Assembly (NCBI GenBank): GCA_041685625.1
Contig: JAWLFJ010000007.1
Span: 1 to 62,813, forward strand
DNA: 62,813 nucleotides
Source of the DNA: Albimonas sp041685625
Lineage (GTDB): Bacteria > Pseudomonadota > Alphaproteobacteria > Rhodobacterales > Rhodobacteraceae
Reading direction: 5' to 3'
Shown in pieces: positions 8,298-16,962 of this stretch. How positions within the stretch are numbered: the first letter of the stretch is position 1; every line of letters begins with the position of its first letter. The position numbers and the translations under genes were made by a program. A model generated the notes under the pieces. It was given only the letters and a program-made list of their open reading frames with translations, did no database searches and had not been told where the DNA came from.

Positions 8298-8749
8298 CCT
8301 CTCGCCTCCCGCTTGAGGGCCGTGAGCGCGGTCCGGAGCGCCTCCGCGAGCGCGGCGTCGTCCGCGTCGGCATCCGGGTCTTCCGCCCCGGAGGTCCTTT
8401 GCGGGCGGCCTTCGAATGCCGTGGACCGGCCGGCGCGGCGCGCCTCGGCGTGCGCGGGGCGACTGCCGTCACGGTCGTGTACCGAGGCGAGCAGAAGCTC
8501 CAATCGGCCTGCGGTCATCTCGGCCCGCGCGGCGGTGTGCGCCAGCGTCTCCGCCGACTCGCCCGAGGCCGTGCGGGCCGATTCCAGCGCGGCGCGCATC
8601 TCGTCCACCTGTGTCGAAAGCGCGGCGATCGCGGCGCCGACGCCGCCGTCCATGTCGCGAAGGCGACGGAGTCGGCCCGCCAGCACGTGACAGTAGATCG
8701 CGGCGCAGAGGGCGGCCGAGATCAGGAGGCCGTCGGCGATCAATTCCAT
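8294..8749 (-). CDS. DUF6468-type membrane-anchored coiled-coil protein of the flagellar operon
   Basis: This 151-residue protein has one N-terminal membrane segment (DGLLISAALCAAIYCHVLAG), followed by RLRRLRDMDGGVGAAIAALS and a long predicted coiled coil with TAARAEMTAGRLELLLAS. This layout is that of the DUF6468 proteins found in alphaproteobacterial flagellar operons between fliL and motE. The C-terminal ~60 residues are Arg/Ala/Asp-rich and unstructured. Its function is not known to me. Its place between fliL and motE suggests a role at the basal body or stator. Confidence 0.72.
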   Translation of the reverse strand: MELIADGLLISAALCAAIYCHVLAGRLRRLRDMDGGVGAAIAALSTQVDEMRAALESARTASGESAETLAHTAARAEMTAGRLELLLASVHDRDGSRPAHAEARRAGRSTAFEGRPQRTSGAEDPDADADDAALAEALRTALTALKREARG

Positions 8750-8774
8750 GGGGCTCCCTTTCGAACGAACCGGT

Positions 8775-9269
8775 TCACTGCAGGACGAATTCGGTGATCA
8801 GCAGATCGCGCACGGCGTCCTCTCCCACGACGACGCGCACCCGGCGCAGCAGATGCGCGCGCAGGCGCGCCATGATTGCGGGCCGGCCGAGATCCTCGTC
8901 GCGCAGCGAGTGCAGATAGCTGGCGAGCACGTCGAGCACGCGCGGCATGACCTGACGCAGATGTTTCTCGGCCCCCGGCACGGTCTCGATCGTCGCGGAG
9001 ATCCGCAGAAGCCGCATGTCGGGCCCCTGGCCGACCGTGACCGTCAGCGTGTCCAGAGGGACGAAGCCGGATGCGCCGCCCGGAGGAGGCGAAGGATGCT
9101 TCCATCCGTCCGCGCCGAGCGATGGCAGGGGCAGCGCGACCAGCCCGCTCGAGGTCGCGTAGAAGCCGCCGGCCCCGAGAATCGCCGCCAGCGCCAGACC
9201 GGCCAGCAAGCTCTTCGCAGCCCCCCCGCGCCGTGCGCCCTCCGCCTCCGATGACGTCGCTTCGACCAT
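8775..9269 (-). CDS. fliL: Flagellar basal-body-associated protein FliL
   Basis: FliL (164 residues) has a single membrane segment at ~20-42, a short linker and a periplasmic domain of ~110 residues. The domain shows FVPLDTLTVTVGQGPDMRLL, LRQVMPRVLDVLASYLHSLR and the ending VVVGEDAVRDLLITEFVLQ, all typical of FliL. It is the first gene of the minus-strand flagellar operon. It starts divergently from fliF with 162 bases between the two start codons. Confidence 0.94.
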   Translation of the reverse strand: MVEATSSEAEGARRGGAAKSLLAGLALAAILGAGGFYATSSGLVALPLPSLGADGWKHPSPPPGGASGFVPLDTLTVTVGQGPDMRLLRISATIETVPGAEKHLRQVMPRVLDVLASYLHSLRDEDLGRPAIMARLRAHLLRRVRVVVGEDAVRDLLITEFVLQ

Positions 9270-9431
9270 CGCCGCGCCGGCCCTCTCCGTTCCGCCCAGT
9301 CGCGTCGTCGCCGACGCCTCGGGGAGCGGATGTAGGCGGAAGGGGCTAACCGAATGTTAAGTCACGGCGGTCCATTCCGGTGTCACGCCAGAACGGCGGC
9401 GCGGCATGCGCCCAGCGCGAGAGGGGTTGCG
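9270..9431. promoter_or_regulatory. Divergent promoter region of the two flagellar operons
   Basis: These 162 bases separate the start of fliL (minus) from the TTG start of fliF (plus), so the promoters of both operons must lie here or in the flanking coding sequence. The stretch around 9348-9362, GGCTAACCGAATGTTAAG, is the most A/T-rich part. I see no site good enough to assign to a particular sigma factor or to CtrA. Confidence 0.45.
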
Positions 9432-11003
9432 TTGACACGGATCGCGACATTGTGGAGCGGGCTCGACCCGCGCGGACGTCTCGTCGCCTTGTTGGCAGCC
9501 GCGGCGGTGACCTTGGCGGTCCTTGGACTGGCGCGAATGGCGGTTCAGCCTGGGATGGCCCTTCTCTATGCCGGCTTGGACGCTCCGGCCGCTGGCGGCG
9601 TGGTGTCGGCGCTCGAGGCGCGTCAGGTGCCCTACGAGGTACGGGGCGATGCCATCTTCGTGCCCGAGGGCGAGCGCGACGCGCTGCGCATGGCCCTTGC
9701 GGCGGAGGGCCGGCCGGAGGGCGGCGCGGCCGGCTACGAGCTGCTCGACGACCTTTCGGGCTTCGGCACGACCTCCGAGATGTTCGACGCCGCCTACTGG
9801 CGCGCGAAGGAGGGAGAGCTCGCGCGGACGATCCTCGCGCTGCCGCAGGTCCGCAGGGCCCGGGTTCACGTGGCGAATCCGCAGCGGCGCCCCTTCGAGC
9901 GGGGTGGCGAGCCGACGGCGTCCGTCGCGGTCTCCATGAGCTCCGGCGCGCTGCCCCCCCGGCAGGCGGAGGCAGTGCGCTTCCTCGTGGCCGCCGCCGT
10001 GCCCGGCCTGTCGCCGGACGGCGTCACGGTGATCGACGCTGAGAAGGGCGTCGCCATCGCCGACGGCTCGGCGGACGACGCGGCGCACGGCGCGAAGGAC
10101 CGGGCGGAGCGGTTGAAGGCCAACGTCGAGCGGCTGCTCGCTGCGCGGGTCGGCCCCGAATCGGTCGTCGTCGAGGTCACGGTCGACGCCGACATGAATT
10201 CCGAGACGGTGCGCGAGCGGGTGTTGGATCCCGAAGGCCGCGTGGCCGTGCATTCCGACGTTCAGGAAAGCGCCGCGAACTCGGAGGGCGGGCCGGGCGC
10301 CGGCGTGACCGTCGCCTCGAACCTGCCGGACGGCGACGCCGGAGGCGAGACCGGCGGCGGCGCCAAGAACTCCAGCACCGAAACGAGGGAGCGCGTGAAC
10401 TACGAGGTCTCCGAGGTGGTGCGCGAGCGCGTGCGCCGGCCAGGGGAGATTCGACGGATCGGCGTCGCGGTGCTGGTCGACGGAGTGACCGCCCCCGGCC
10501 CGGACGGCGCCCCTGTCTGGGAGCCACGACCGGAGGCGGAACTGGAGGCGCTGCGCGCGCTGGTCGAATCGGCGGTGGGCTACGACGCGGCGCGCGGCGA
10601 CGTCATCACCATCCGCAGCCTGCGATTCGCCGAGGGCGCCGAACTCGGCGTCACGGCCGAGCAGGGGGCGGGCGACTTCCTGCGCGCCAACGCCGCCACG
10701 CTGCTGCAGATGGCGATCCTCGCGGGGGTGGCGCTGCTTCTGGGGCTGTTCGTGCTGCGTCCGCTGCTGACGCGCCGGCCGGAGCCGATGGTGCTCGAGG
10801 GTCGCGGTGCGCCCGAGGCGCTGGAGGGGCCCGAGGCCATCGAGGCGCAGATCGCCGCGGCCGGCGAAACCCTGGGCGCCGACGGCGTGGACCGCGACCG
10901 GCTGGAGGCGCTGCGCCACGCGGCCGAGGAACGCAGCGAAGCGGCGGCGGCGCTGCTCGCCGCTTGGCTCGACGCCGACCGGGGCAAGGGAGAACGGGCA
11001 TGA
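9432..11003 (+). CDS. fliF: Flagellar MS-ring protein FliF
   Basis: FliF forms the inner-membrane MS ring, the platform of the basal body. From the TTG at 9432, preceded by AGAGGGG, the product is 523 residues. An in-frame ATG at 9354 would add 26 unlikely residues. It has a first membrane segment (~17-35), ring-building motif domains with GGVVSALEARQVPYEVRGD and YWRAKEGELARTI, the ARVHVANPQRRPF pattern, a low-complexity Gly/Ala loop (~275-320), and a second membrane segment at ~425-446. The last ~30 residues are the helical FliG-binding tail. It overlaps fliH by four bases. Confidence 0.96.
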   Translation: MTRIATLWSGLDPRGRLVALLAAAAVTLAVLGLARMAVQPGMALLYAGLDAPAAGGVVSALEARQVPYEVRGDAIFVPEGERDALRMALAAEGRPEGGAAGYELLDDLSGFGTTSEMFDAAYWRAKEGELARTILALPQVRRARVHVANPQRRPFERGGEPTASVAVSMSSGALPPRQAEAVRFLVAAAVPGLSPDGVTVIDAEKGVAIADGSADDAAHGAKDRAERLKANVERLLAARVGPESVVVEVTVDADMNSETVRERVLDPEGRVAVHSDVQESAANSEGGPGAGVTVASNLPDGDAGGETGGGAKNSSTETRERVNYEVSEVVRERVRRPGEIRRIGVAVLVDGVTAPGPDGAPVWEPRPEAELEALRALVESAVGYDAARGDVITIRSLRFAEGAELGVTAEQGAGDFLRANAATLLQMAILAGVALLLGLFVLRPLLTRRPEPMVLEGRGAPEALEGPEAIEAQIAAAGETLGADGVDRDRLEALRHAAEERSEAAAALLAAWLDADRGKGERA

Positions 11004-11644
11004 GACGAGGCGTCCTGGCGCTGGAGCGGTTCGAGCGCGCGGCATCGCCGCACGATCCGGAGCGACCGCCGGCGCCTGCGGTCCGGCGCGAAGCGGAAGC
11101 CGCCCGCGAGGCGGAGGCGCGGTTGGCCCGGGCCCGCGGCGAAGGCCGCGCCGAAGGCTACGCCGCGGGCGTCGCGGAGGCCGAGGCGCGTGCGGACGCT
11201 GCGCTGCGACTCGCCCTCTCCGAGATCGGGGAGCGGATCGAGGATTGTCGCCTAGCGATGGCCGAACGGCGCGAGGCCGTCGGCGCCGCGGCGGCGGAGA
11301 TCTGCGAGGCGTTGCTGACCGGGCTCGCGCCCGCTTTCGCGCGGGCCGGGCTCGCCGCCGAGGTCGCCGCCGCGGTGGCCGAGGGGCTCGAGGAGCGGAC
11401 GGGCGCCGCGGCGTCCCCGGTTGTCCGGGTCTCGCCCGACCAGGCCGAGGCGGTGTCGAGCGCGCTCGCGGGCGCCGGAGTCGCCGCGGAGATAACTCCC
11501 GACCCGGAACTCGGCGACCTCGGCGCCCGCATCGACTGGGGCGACGGAGCCGACGCCGTGGACCTCGACGCGGCGATCGGCGCCGCCCGCATCGCCCTCG
11601 ACCGCCACCTGGAGACGCAGAGGAGAAGGCCCGCTCATGGCTGA
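11000..11644 (+). CDS. fliH: FliH-type flagellar export stator protein
   Basis: The product is 214 residues from the ATG overlapping the fliF stop (ATGA). The N-terminus is Arg/Ala/Glu-rich, with Gly-spaced helix repeats (ARGEGRAEGYAAGVAEAEAR), a hallmark of FliH. The rest is helical, then a compact C-terminal domain ending LGDLGARIDWGDGADAVDLD, close to the FliH/YscL pattern. FliH holds the export ATPase FliI at the C-ring through FliN. The next gene, fliN, overlaps it by eight bases. The low sequence conservation of FliH makes context the stronger evidence. Confidence 0.85.
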   Translation: MRRGVLALERFERAASPHDPERPPAPAVRREAEAAREAEARLARARGEGRAEGYAAGVAEAEARADAALRLALSEIGERIEDCRLAMAERREAVGAAAAEICEALLTGLAPAFARAGLAAEVAAAVAEGLEERTGAAASPVVRVSPDQAEAVSSALAGAGVAAEITPDPELGDLGARIDWGDGADAVDLDAAIGAARIALDRHLETQRRRPAHG

Positions 11645-11942
11645 AGAAGACATCGCCCCGTTGCCGGCGGAAAGCGCGCCGGCCCGCCGCCGCGGCGGCG
11701 CAGTGCTCGGCGTGCCGATCGAGATCGTGGTCTGCGTGGGGCGCGCGCGCCCCCTGGTCTCGGAACTGGTGGAACTGCAGCGCGATTCGGTGCTCGCGCT
11801 GGACAGCCGCATCGACGACCCGGTGGAGATCCTCATCGGCGACCGGCTCATCGCGCGCGGAGAATTGCAGGAGATGGACGACGACAGCGGCCGGCTGGCG
11901 GTGCGCCTGACGGAAGTGGCGGACCTCTCGCAAGGTGTCTGA
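11637..11942 (+). CDS. fliN: Flagellar switch protein FliN
   Basis: FliN (101 residues) is a SpoA-domain protein of the C-ring. The domain fills residues ~24-97: VPIEIVVCVGRARPLVSELV, LDSRIDDPVEILIGDRLIAR and GELQEMDDDSGRLAVRLTEV, all close to the family pattern. Length is typical of alphaproteobacterial FliN. It overlaps fliH by eight bases and fliP by eight, so the four genes form a tight operon. FliM is not in the window. Confidence 0.95.
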   Translation: MAEEDIAPLPAESAPARRRGGAVLGVPIEIVVCVGRARPLVSELVELQRDSVLALDSRIDDPVEILIGDRLIARGELQEMDDDSGRLAVRLTEVADLSQGV

Positions 11943-12735
11943 GACGCGTGGAACCAGCGCCGCCGGACCGCGGCGGGGCCTCGGCGCGGCGGCGGCGCTC
12001 GCCCTCGCACTCGCCGTGGCGGGCGCGCCGGAGCCGGCGCTGGCGCAGGCGACGGGCGAGGGAAGCCTGACGCTCCGGGCGGTGCAGCTCTTCGCGCTCG
12101 TCACGCTGCTGAGCGTCGCGCCCGCGATCGCGATCATGGCGACCTGCTTTCCGTTCATGGTGACGGTGCTCTCGATTCTTCGCACGGCGGTCGGGCTGCA
12201 GCAGTCGCCGCCGAACATGCTGATCGTGAGCCTCGCGCTGTTCCTGACCTGGTTCGTCATGGCGCCGGTTTTCGAGACGGCCTGGCGCGAGGGCGTCTCG
12301 CCGCTGGTCGAGGAGCGCATCTCGCTCGAGGAGGGCGTCATGCGGGCGATGGGTCCGTTCAGGGATTTCATGTCGACGCGCGTCGACGCCGACACGCTCT
12401 CGGCGCTCCAGGCGGTGGCGCCGGTCGCGACCGCCGAGGCGGCCCCGCCGCCCGACGGGTCGGAGGCCGGGGGCGCCGACGGATCGGCGACGCCGCTCTC
12501 GGTGCTGGCCCCGGCCTTCCTCCTGTCGGAGATCGCGCGGGCCTTCGAGATCGGCTTCCTGATCTACCTGCCCTTCCTGCTGATCGATCTCGTCGTCGCC
12601 TCGATCCTGATGTCGATGGGCATGATGATGGTCCCGCCTGCCGTGGTCTCGTTGCCGTTCAAGCTCGCCTTCTTCGTGGCGGCGGACGGATGGTCGCTGC
12701 TCGCCGGCGCGTTGGTGCGGGGCTACGGCGCATGA
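11935..12735 (+). CDS. fliP: Flagellar type III export gate protein FliP
   Basis: FliP is the main subunit of the export gate, sitting in the MS ring. From the GTG at 11935 it has 266 residues with a cleavable signal peptide (~1-36, ending ALA-Q), as known for FliP. The first core helices hold PAIAIMATCFPFMVTVLSIL and LQQSPPNMLIVSLALFLTWF. A Gly/Ser/Pro-rich loop follows (~165-185), then AFEIGFLIYLPFLLIDLVVA and SMGMMMVPPAVVSLPFKL, all diagnostic. It overlaps fliG by four bases. FliQ and FliR are not here. Confidence 0.97.
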   Translation: MSETRGTSAAGPRRGLGAAAALALALAVAGAPEPALAQATGEGSLTLRAVQLFALVTLLSVAPAIAIMATCFPFMVTVLSILRTAVGLQQSPPNMLIVSLALFLTWFVMAPVFETAWREGVSPLVEERISLEEGVMRAMGPFRDFMSTRVDADTLSALQAVAPVATAEAAPPPDGSEAGGADGSATPLSVLAPAFLLSEIARAFEIGFLIYLPFLLIDLVVASILMSMGMMMVPPAVVSLPFKLAFFVAADGWSLLAGALVRGYGA

Positions 12736-13841
12736 GCGAGGACGGTGCCACGCCCGATCTGCCGGCTCCGACGTCGGGCGCCACGGTCCCGGCGCGCCTG
12801 GCGCCGCGGCCCGCCCCCGCCGGTCGGGACGGCGGCGCGGTACCGCTCGACCCGGCCGAGAAGGCCGCGGTGGTGTTGGTCGCGCTCGGGCCGGAGATGG
12901 CCGCCAACCTCATGCGACAGTTCGACGAGCGGCCGATGCGCCGCTTCGCGGCCGCGGTGAGCCGCCTGCACGAAGTCCCGCGCGAGACGGTCGTCGCCGT
13001 GGTCGACGAATTCCTCGAGCGTCTCGGCGACGACACGACGGTGCGCGGCGGCATCGACGAGGCGCGTCGGATCCTCGGGCAGATCCTCGACGAGGAGCAG
13101 CTCTCGCGCGTGCTGGAAGAGCTGGATTCGCGGGGCGGCCGATCGATCTGGCAGCGCCTCGGGGACGCGGCCGACGCTCCGTTCGCCACCTGGATCGGCA
13201 CGGAACATCCCCAGGTCGCGACGGTGGTTCTTTCCAAGCTCCGACCGGAGCAGGCGGCGCGGCTGCTGGAGCGTTTCGAGCCGGCCTTCGCGCACGACGT
13301 GGTGCTGCGCATGTCGCGCGTGCCGACGGCCGATTCGGGCGCGATGGAGGTGCTGAAGTCCTCGATCGAGCGGGATTTCGTGACCGCGATCGAGCGCACG
13401 CAGGGCGCGCGCAAGCCCACCGAACTGATCGCGGGGCTGATGAACCACGTCTCGGCCTCCGCGCGGGAGGCGTTCCTGGCCCAAATGGAGGAATCGGATC
13501 CCAAGCTCGCCCAGGAGGTGCAGCGGGTGATGTTCACCTTCAGCGACATCTCGACCCGCGTGGCGGCGCGCGCGGTACCGCAGGTGGTGCGCGCCGTGGA
13601 CGAGCCGGTGCTGCTGACGGCGCTGAAGACGGCGTTGGCCCTCGACGATCCGTCGGCGGAATTCATCCTGGGGAACGTCGCGCGGCGCCTCTCGGAGCGG
13701 TTGCGCGAGGACCTCGAGGCGATGCCCGAGCTGCGCCAGAAGGAGGGCGAGCAGGCCCAGGCCGAGGTCGTCGCGGCCGTGCGGCGATTGGCGCAGACCG
13801 GGCAGATCAAGCTCATCGAGCTCGATGGCGGCGAAGACTGA
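12732..13841 (+). CDS. fliG: Flagellar motor switch protein FliG
   Basis: FliG links the MS ring to the switch and takes torque from MotA. The ATG at 12732 overlaps the fliP stop, giving 369 residues. The N-terminal domain starts after a ~35-residue Pro-rich extension, with AEKAAVVLVALGPEMAANLM. The middle domain has the IGTEHPQVATVVLSKLRPEQ pattern (family EHPQ motif), and the C-terminal domain is helical. It is clearly FliG, though the C-terminal charged helix is divergent and should be compared before torque residues are assigned. It is the last gene of the plus-strand operon, convergent with yebC. Confidence 0.95.
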   Translation: MSEDGATPDLPAPTSGATVPARLAPRPAPAGRDGGAVPLDPAEKAAVVLVALGPEMAANLMRQFDERPMRRFAAAVSRLHEVPRETVVAVVDEFLERLGDDTTVRGGIDEARRILGQILDEEQLSRVLEELDSRGGRSIWQRLGDAADAPFATWIGTEHPQVATVVLSKLRPEQAARLLERFEPAFAHDVVLRMSRVPTADSGAMEVLKSSIERDFVTAIERTQGARKPTELIAGLMNHVSASAREAFLAQMEESDPKLAQEVQRVMFTFSDISTRVAARAVPQVVRAVDEPVLLTALKTALALDDPSAEFILGNVARRLSERLREDLEAMPELRQKEGEQAQAEVVAAVRRLAQTGQIKLIELDGGED

Positions 13842-13940
13842 GGGGCGCGGAGTTCGGGTTTCGTTCCTGCCGGATCCGCGGCGAGGCGACGGTGCGTTCC
13901 GGGGGAAGCCGGGATGGCGCCGCGACGCGCCGGCGGGGGG

Positions 13941-14690
13941 TCAGCCGCCGACGAGTTCGGCCATCACCTCGTCCGTCATCTCGAAGTTGGCGGTGACGGT
14001 CTGGACGTCGTCGTCGTCCTCGAGCGCCTCCAGCAGCTTCATCAGGGTGCGGCCCTTCTCGGCGTCGATCTCGGCGGTGGTCATGGGCTTCCACACCAGC
14101 CTCGTCGACTCGGCCTCGCCCAGCGTCGCCTCGAGGGCGGTGGACACGTCGTTGAGATCCTCCGCCGCGCAGAGCACGACGTGGCCGTCCTCGGAGCTTT
14201 CGACGTCCTCGGCGCCGGCCTCGATGGCGGCCATCAGCACCGTCTCCGCGTCCCCGGCGGAGGCGGGCAGCACGATCTCGCCCCGGCGCTCGAACATGAA
14301 GCCGACGGAGCCGGTCTCGCCGAGGTTGCCGCCGTGCTTGGAGAAGGTGGAGCGGACGTTGGAGGCGGTGCGGTTGCGGTTGTCGGTCAGCGCCTCGACG
14401 ATCACGGCGACGCCGCCGGGGCCGTAGCCCTCGTAGCGGATCTCCTCGTAGGTCTCGGCGTCGCCGCCCTGGGACTTGTTGATCGCGCGCTGGATCACGT
14501 CCTTGGGCACCGACTGCGCCTTGGCCTCGCGCACGGCGAGGCGCAGGCGCGGGTTCTTCTCGGGATCGGGATCGCCCATCTTGGCGGCGACGGTGATCTC
14601 CTTGGAGAGCTTGGAGAACAGCTTGGAGCGCGCGGCGTCCTGGCGCCCCTTGCGGTGCTGGATGTTGGCCCATTTGGAATGGCCGGCCAT
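13941..14690 (-). CDS. yebC: YebC/PmpR-family (TACO1-like) protein
   Basis: The product is 249 residues, the usual length. It starts with the hallmark MAGHSKWANIQHRKGRQDAA, followed by KLFSKLSKEITVAAKMG and the Asp-rich end of the third domain. YebC-family proteins were first described as transcriptional regulators (PmpR). More recent work ties this family and mitochondrial TACO1 to translation of difficult mRNAs such as proline stretches. The gene stands alone, convergent with fliG. In many genomes it lies near ruvC, but not here. Confidence 0.97.
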   Translation of the reverse strand: MAGHSKWANIQHRKGRQDAARSKLFSKLSKEITVAAKMGDPDPEKNPRLRLAVREAKAQSVPKDVIQRAINKSQGGDAETYEEIRYEGYGPGGVAVIVEALTDNRNRTASNVRSTFSKHGGNLGETGSVGFMFERRGEIVLPASAGDAETVLMAAIEAGAEDVESSEDGHVVLCAAEDLNDVSTALEATLGEAESTRLVWKPMTTAEIDAEKGRTLMKLLEALEDDDDVQTVTANFEMTDEVMAELVGG

Positions 14691-14762
14691 TGCGGTCCTC
14701 GCGCGTCGCTGTGGTGTCCGTAGCGCGGTATAGACGCCGCGGCGCGGCCGCTCAAGCCGGGC

Positions 14763-15107
14763 TCAGCCGAGGGCGTAGATGAGGAAGGCGACGAGGGAGA
14801 GCGGCACGAAGAGGTTCCGGAGCCGCCTCTCGCGCTCGAGGAAGCGCGCGAAGGTCGGATCGGCGGCCACCTCCTCGGGGATCGTCTCCTTGCCGAAGAG
14901 GGCGGTCTGCAGTTCCGAGACCACGGCGAGGCGCGGCAGGCGTCGGCGGGACCGGCGGCGAAGCGCCTCGAAATAGTCCGGATGCGTGCGTTCGAGATGG
15001 ATCGCGGCGGCGCGGATCTGGAAGCCCCAGACCGTCAGCACGAGGAAGCCGAGGGCGATCACCCCCAGAAAGAGGCGGGCGATGGCGGCGTCGGAAAGCG
15101 GGATCAT
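14763..15107 (-). CDS. Small two-helix membrane protein, unknown function
   Basis: The product is 114 residues with an N-terminal membrane segment (~9-28) and a C-terminal one (~96-113). A basic, Arg-rich stretch (~44-60) and an acidic helix (ETIPEEVAADPTFARFLERE) lie between them. The layout recalls UspB of enterobacteria (two end helices with a soluble middle, and a Tyr in xPDYFEALR), but the sequence match is weak, so I leave the function open. Three bases separate it from the upstream SLC13 carrier gene, suggesting co-transcription. Confidence 0.65.
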   Translation of the reverse strand: MIPLSDAAIARLFLGVIALGFLVLTVWGFQIRAAAIHLERTHPDYFEALRRRSRRRLPRLAVVSELQTALFGKETIPEEVAADPTFARFLERERRLRNLFVPLSLVAFLIYALG

Positions 15108-15110
15108 GGG

Positions 15111-16886
15111 TCAGAGCGGCCAGATGAAGGGGATGAGGGTGCAGGCCACGGCGCCGAGCAGGAGGTTCAGCGGCAGCCCGATGCGGAGGAAGTCGGTGAA
15201 GCGGTAGCCGCCCGGCCCGTAGACGAGCGTGTTGGTCTGGTAGCCGATGGGCGTCGCGAAGCTGGCGGAGGCGGCGATCATCACGGCGACGGCGAAGGCC
15301 CGGGGATCGACCCCGAGGGCTACGGCGAGAGCTATGGCGATGGGCGTCATCACCACCGCGACGGCGTTGTTGGAGACGAGCTCGGTCATCGCCGAGCACA
15401 TCAGGTAGACGAACCATAGCGCGATCGGCGGGGGGACCGCCATCAGCGCGGGCGAGACCGTGTCGACGACCAGCGCGACGGCGCCCGACCGGGCGAGGGC
15501 CGCGCCGATGCCGAGCATGGCGAAGATCAGCGCGAGGAGACGGCCGTCCACGCTCTCGAACGCCTCGTCGGCGTCGATGCAGCGGGTGAAGAGCACCACC
15601 GCGACGCCGACCACCGAGGCGGCGGCGATGGGCGCGAGGCCGGTGGCGGCCACGGTCACCACGGCGGCGAGGACGGTGAGCACGACCCAGGCCCGGTCGC
15701 GGCGATAGGGCCGTTCCGTCGGCTGCGCGAGGTCCACCAGTCCGACGTCGTCGGCGAGGCGGCGGATGTCCTCGGGGTCGCCCTCCAGCAGGAGCGTGTC
15801 GCCGACGCGGACCACGATGTCGTCGAGCTGACGGCCGAGGTTCTGGCTGCGGCGGTGGACGGCGAGGGGGTAGACGCCATAGCGGCGGCGGAGGCGCAGC
15901 TGGCCGAGGGCGCGGCCGACGAGGCGGCAGTTGGGGCCGATCAGCGCCTCGACGGTGACGGTCTTCTTCTCCGACAGCCGGTCGATCATGTGCAGCGCGC
16001 GCGTCTCGCGCAGGCCCAGGAGCTCGTTGACCCCGGTGCGGAGCACGACGCGGTCGCCCTCCTGCAGCACGAGGCCGGCCATGCTGCGCCGGAGCGATTC
16101 GTCGCCGCGGAGGACGTCGATCACGCGCATGCCGTCGCGGCGGAAGAGATCGACCTTCAGAACCTCCTGGCCGATCACGGGCGAGCCGGGGGGCACCGCG
16201 ACCTCGGTGAAGAAGGAGAGGCGTTTGCGGTCGCCGAGGAAGTCGGTCATCGCCTGCCGCTCCGGCAGCAGATGCGGGCCGACGAGCCGCAGATAGATCA
16301 GCCCGACCACGGCGAGGCATAGGCCGAGGGGCGTGATCTCGAACAGCGAGAAGGGCGCGAGACCTTCGGTCCGCGCGACGCCGTCGACGAGAAGGTTGGT
16401 GGAGGTGCCGATCAGCGTCGTGGTGCCGCCGAGGATGGCGACGTAGCTGAGCGGGATCAGGAGCCGCGAGGCGGTGGTGCCGAGCTGCCCCGCGAGGCGC
16501 GTGGCGATGGGGATCAGCACGACCACGACCGGGGTGTTGTTCATGAAGGCCGAGGCGGCGAGCGCGAAGCCGGCGAAGCCGGCGAGGGTGAGCGCCGGGC
16601 GCGCCTCGGCCCGCGCCAGGGCGACGCGGGTGAAGGCGTCGAGCGCGCCCGTTCGCACGAGCGCGCCGGACAGGATGAACATCGCCGCGATGGTGAGCGG
16701 GGCGGGGTTGGCGAGGGCGGCGGCGAGGTCCTCCGCGGGCAGCACGCCGACGGCGAGCATGGCGGCGACGCCGCCGATGGCCACGACCTCCGGAGGAAAG
16801 CGCTCCGCCACGAAGAGCGCGAACATCCCCGCCACGACGGCGAGCGCTAGGAACGCGGGCAGCAGGTCCGGCGCGGCGGCGGTCAT
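15111..16886 (-). CDS. SLC13-family (DASS-type) carrier with two TrkA-C domains
   Basis: This 591-residue carrier has about five N-terminal membrane segments, a cytoplasmic insert of ~170 residues and six to seven C-terminal segments. The first half carries the SLC13 signature SAFMNNTPVVVVLIPIATRL and GGTTTLIGTSTNLLVDGVAR. The second half has the matching SNNAVAVVMTPIAIALA and ASFATPIGYQTNTLVYGPGG. The insert holds two RCK-C/TrkA-C domains (~205-290 and ~295-375). Proteins of this layout are annotated for sulfate, carboxylates or other anions; the substrate cannot be read from sequence. Confidence 0.9.
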   Translation of the reverse strand: MTAAAPDLLPAFLALAVVAGMFALFVAERFPPEVVAIGGVAAMLAVGVLPAEDLAAALANPAPLTIAAMFILSGALVRTGALDAFTRVALARAEARPALTLAGFAGFALAASAFMNNTPVVVVLIPIATRLAGQLGTTASRLLIPLSYVAILGGTTTLIGTSTNLLVDGVARTEGLAPFSLFEITPLGLCLAVVGLIYLRLVGPHLLPERQAMTDFLGDRKRLSFFTEVAVPPGSPVIGQEVLKVDLFRRDGMRVIDVLRGDESLRRSMAGLVLQEGDRVVLRTGVNELLGLRETRALHMIDRLSEKKTVTVEALIGPNCRLVGRALGQLRLRRRYGVYPLAVHRRSQNLGRQLDDIVVRVGDTLLLEGDPEDIRRLADDVGLVDLAQPTERPYRRDRAWVVLTVLAAVVTVAATGLAPIAAASVVGVAVVLFTRCIDADEAFESVDGRLLALIFAMLGIGAALARSGAVALVVDTVSPALMAVPPPIALWFVYLMCSAMTELVSNNAVAVVMTPIAIALAVALGVDPRAFAVAVMIAASASFATPIGYQTNTLVYGPGGYRFTDFLRIGLPLNLLLGAVACTLIPFIWPL

Positions 16887-16962
16887 GCGGGCGGACGTCC
16901 TTCGGCGGGGCGCGCGTCTCGGGCCGCAGGTCTGTTAGCGGCGGTACGGCGCGGCGGCAAGT

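Noticed and set aside
7609..8472. Minus-strand frame overlapping motE and DUF6468
   Set aside because: It runs across two supported genes in another frame and is nearly all Arg/Pro/Gly.
9357..12395. A long open frame on the minus strand through fliF-fliH-fliN-fliP (over 1000 codons)
   Set aside because: It is the antisense shadow of high-G+C genes. Its composition is Arg/His/Pro/Ala-rich and no motif is recognisable, while the plus-strand genes have clear family hallmarks.
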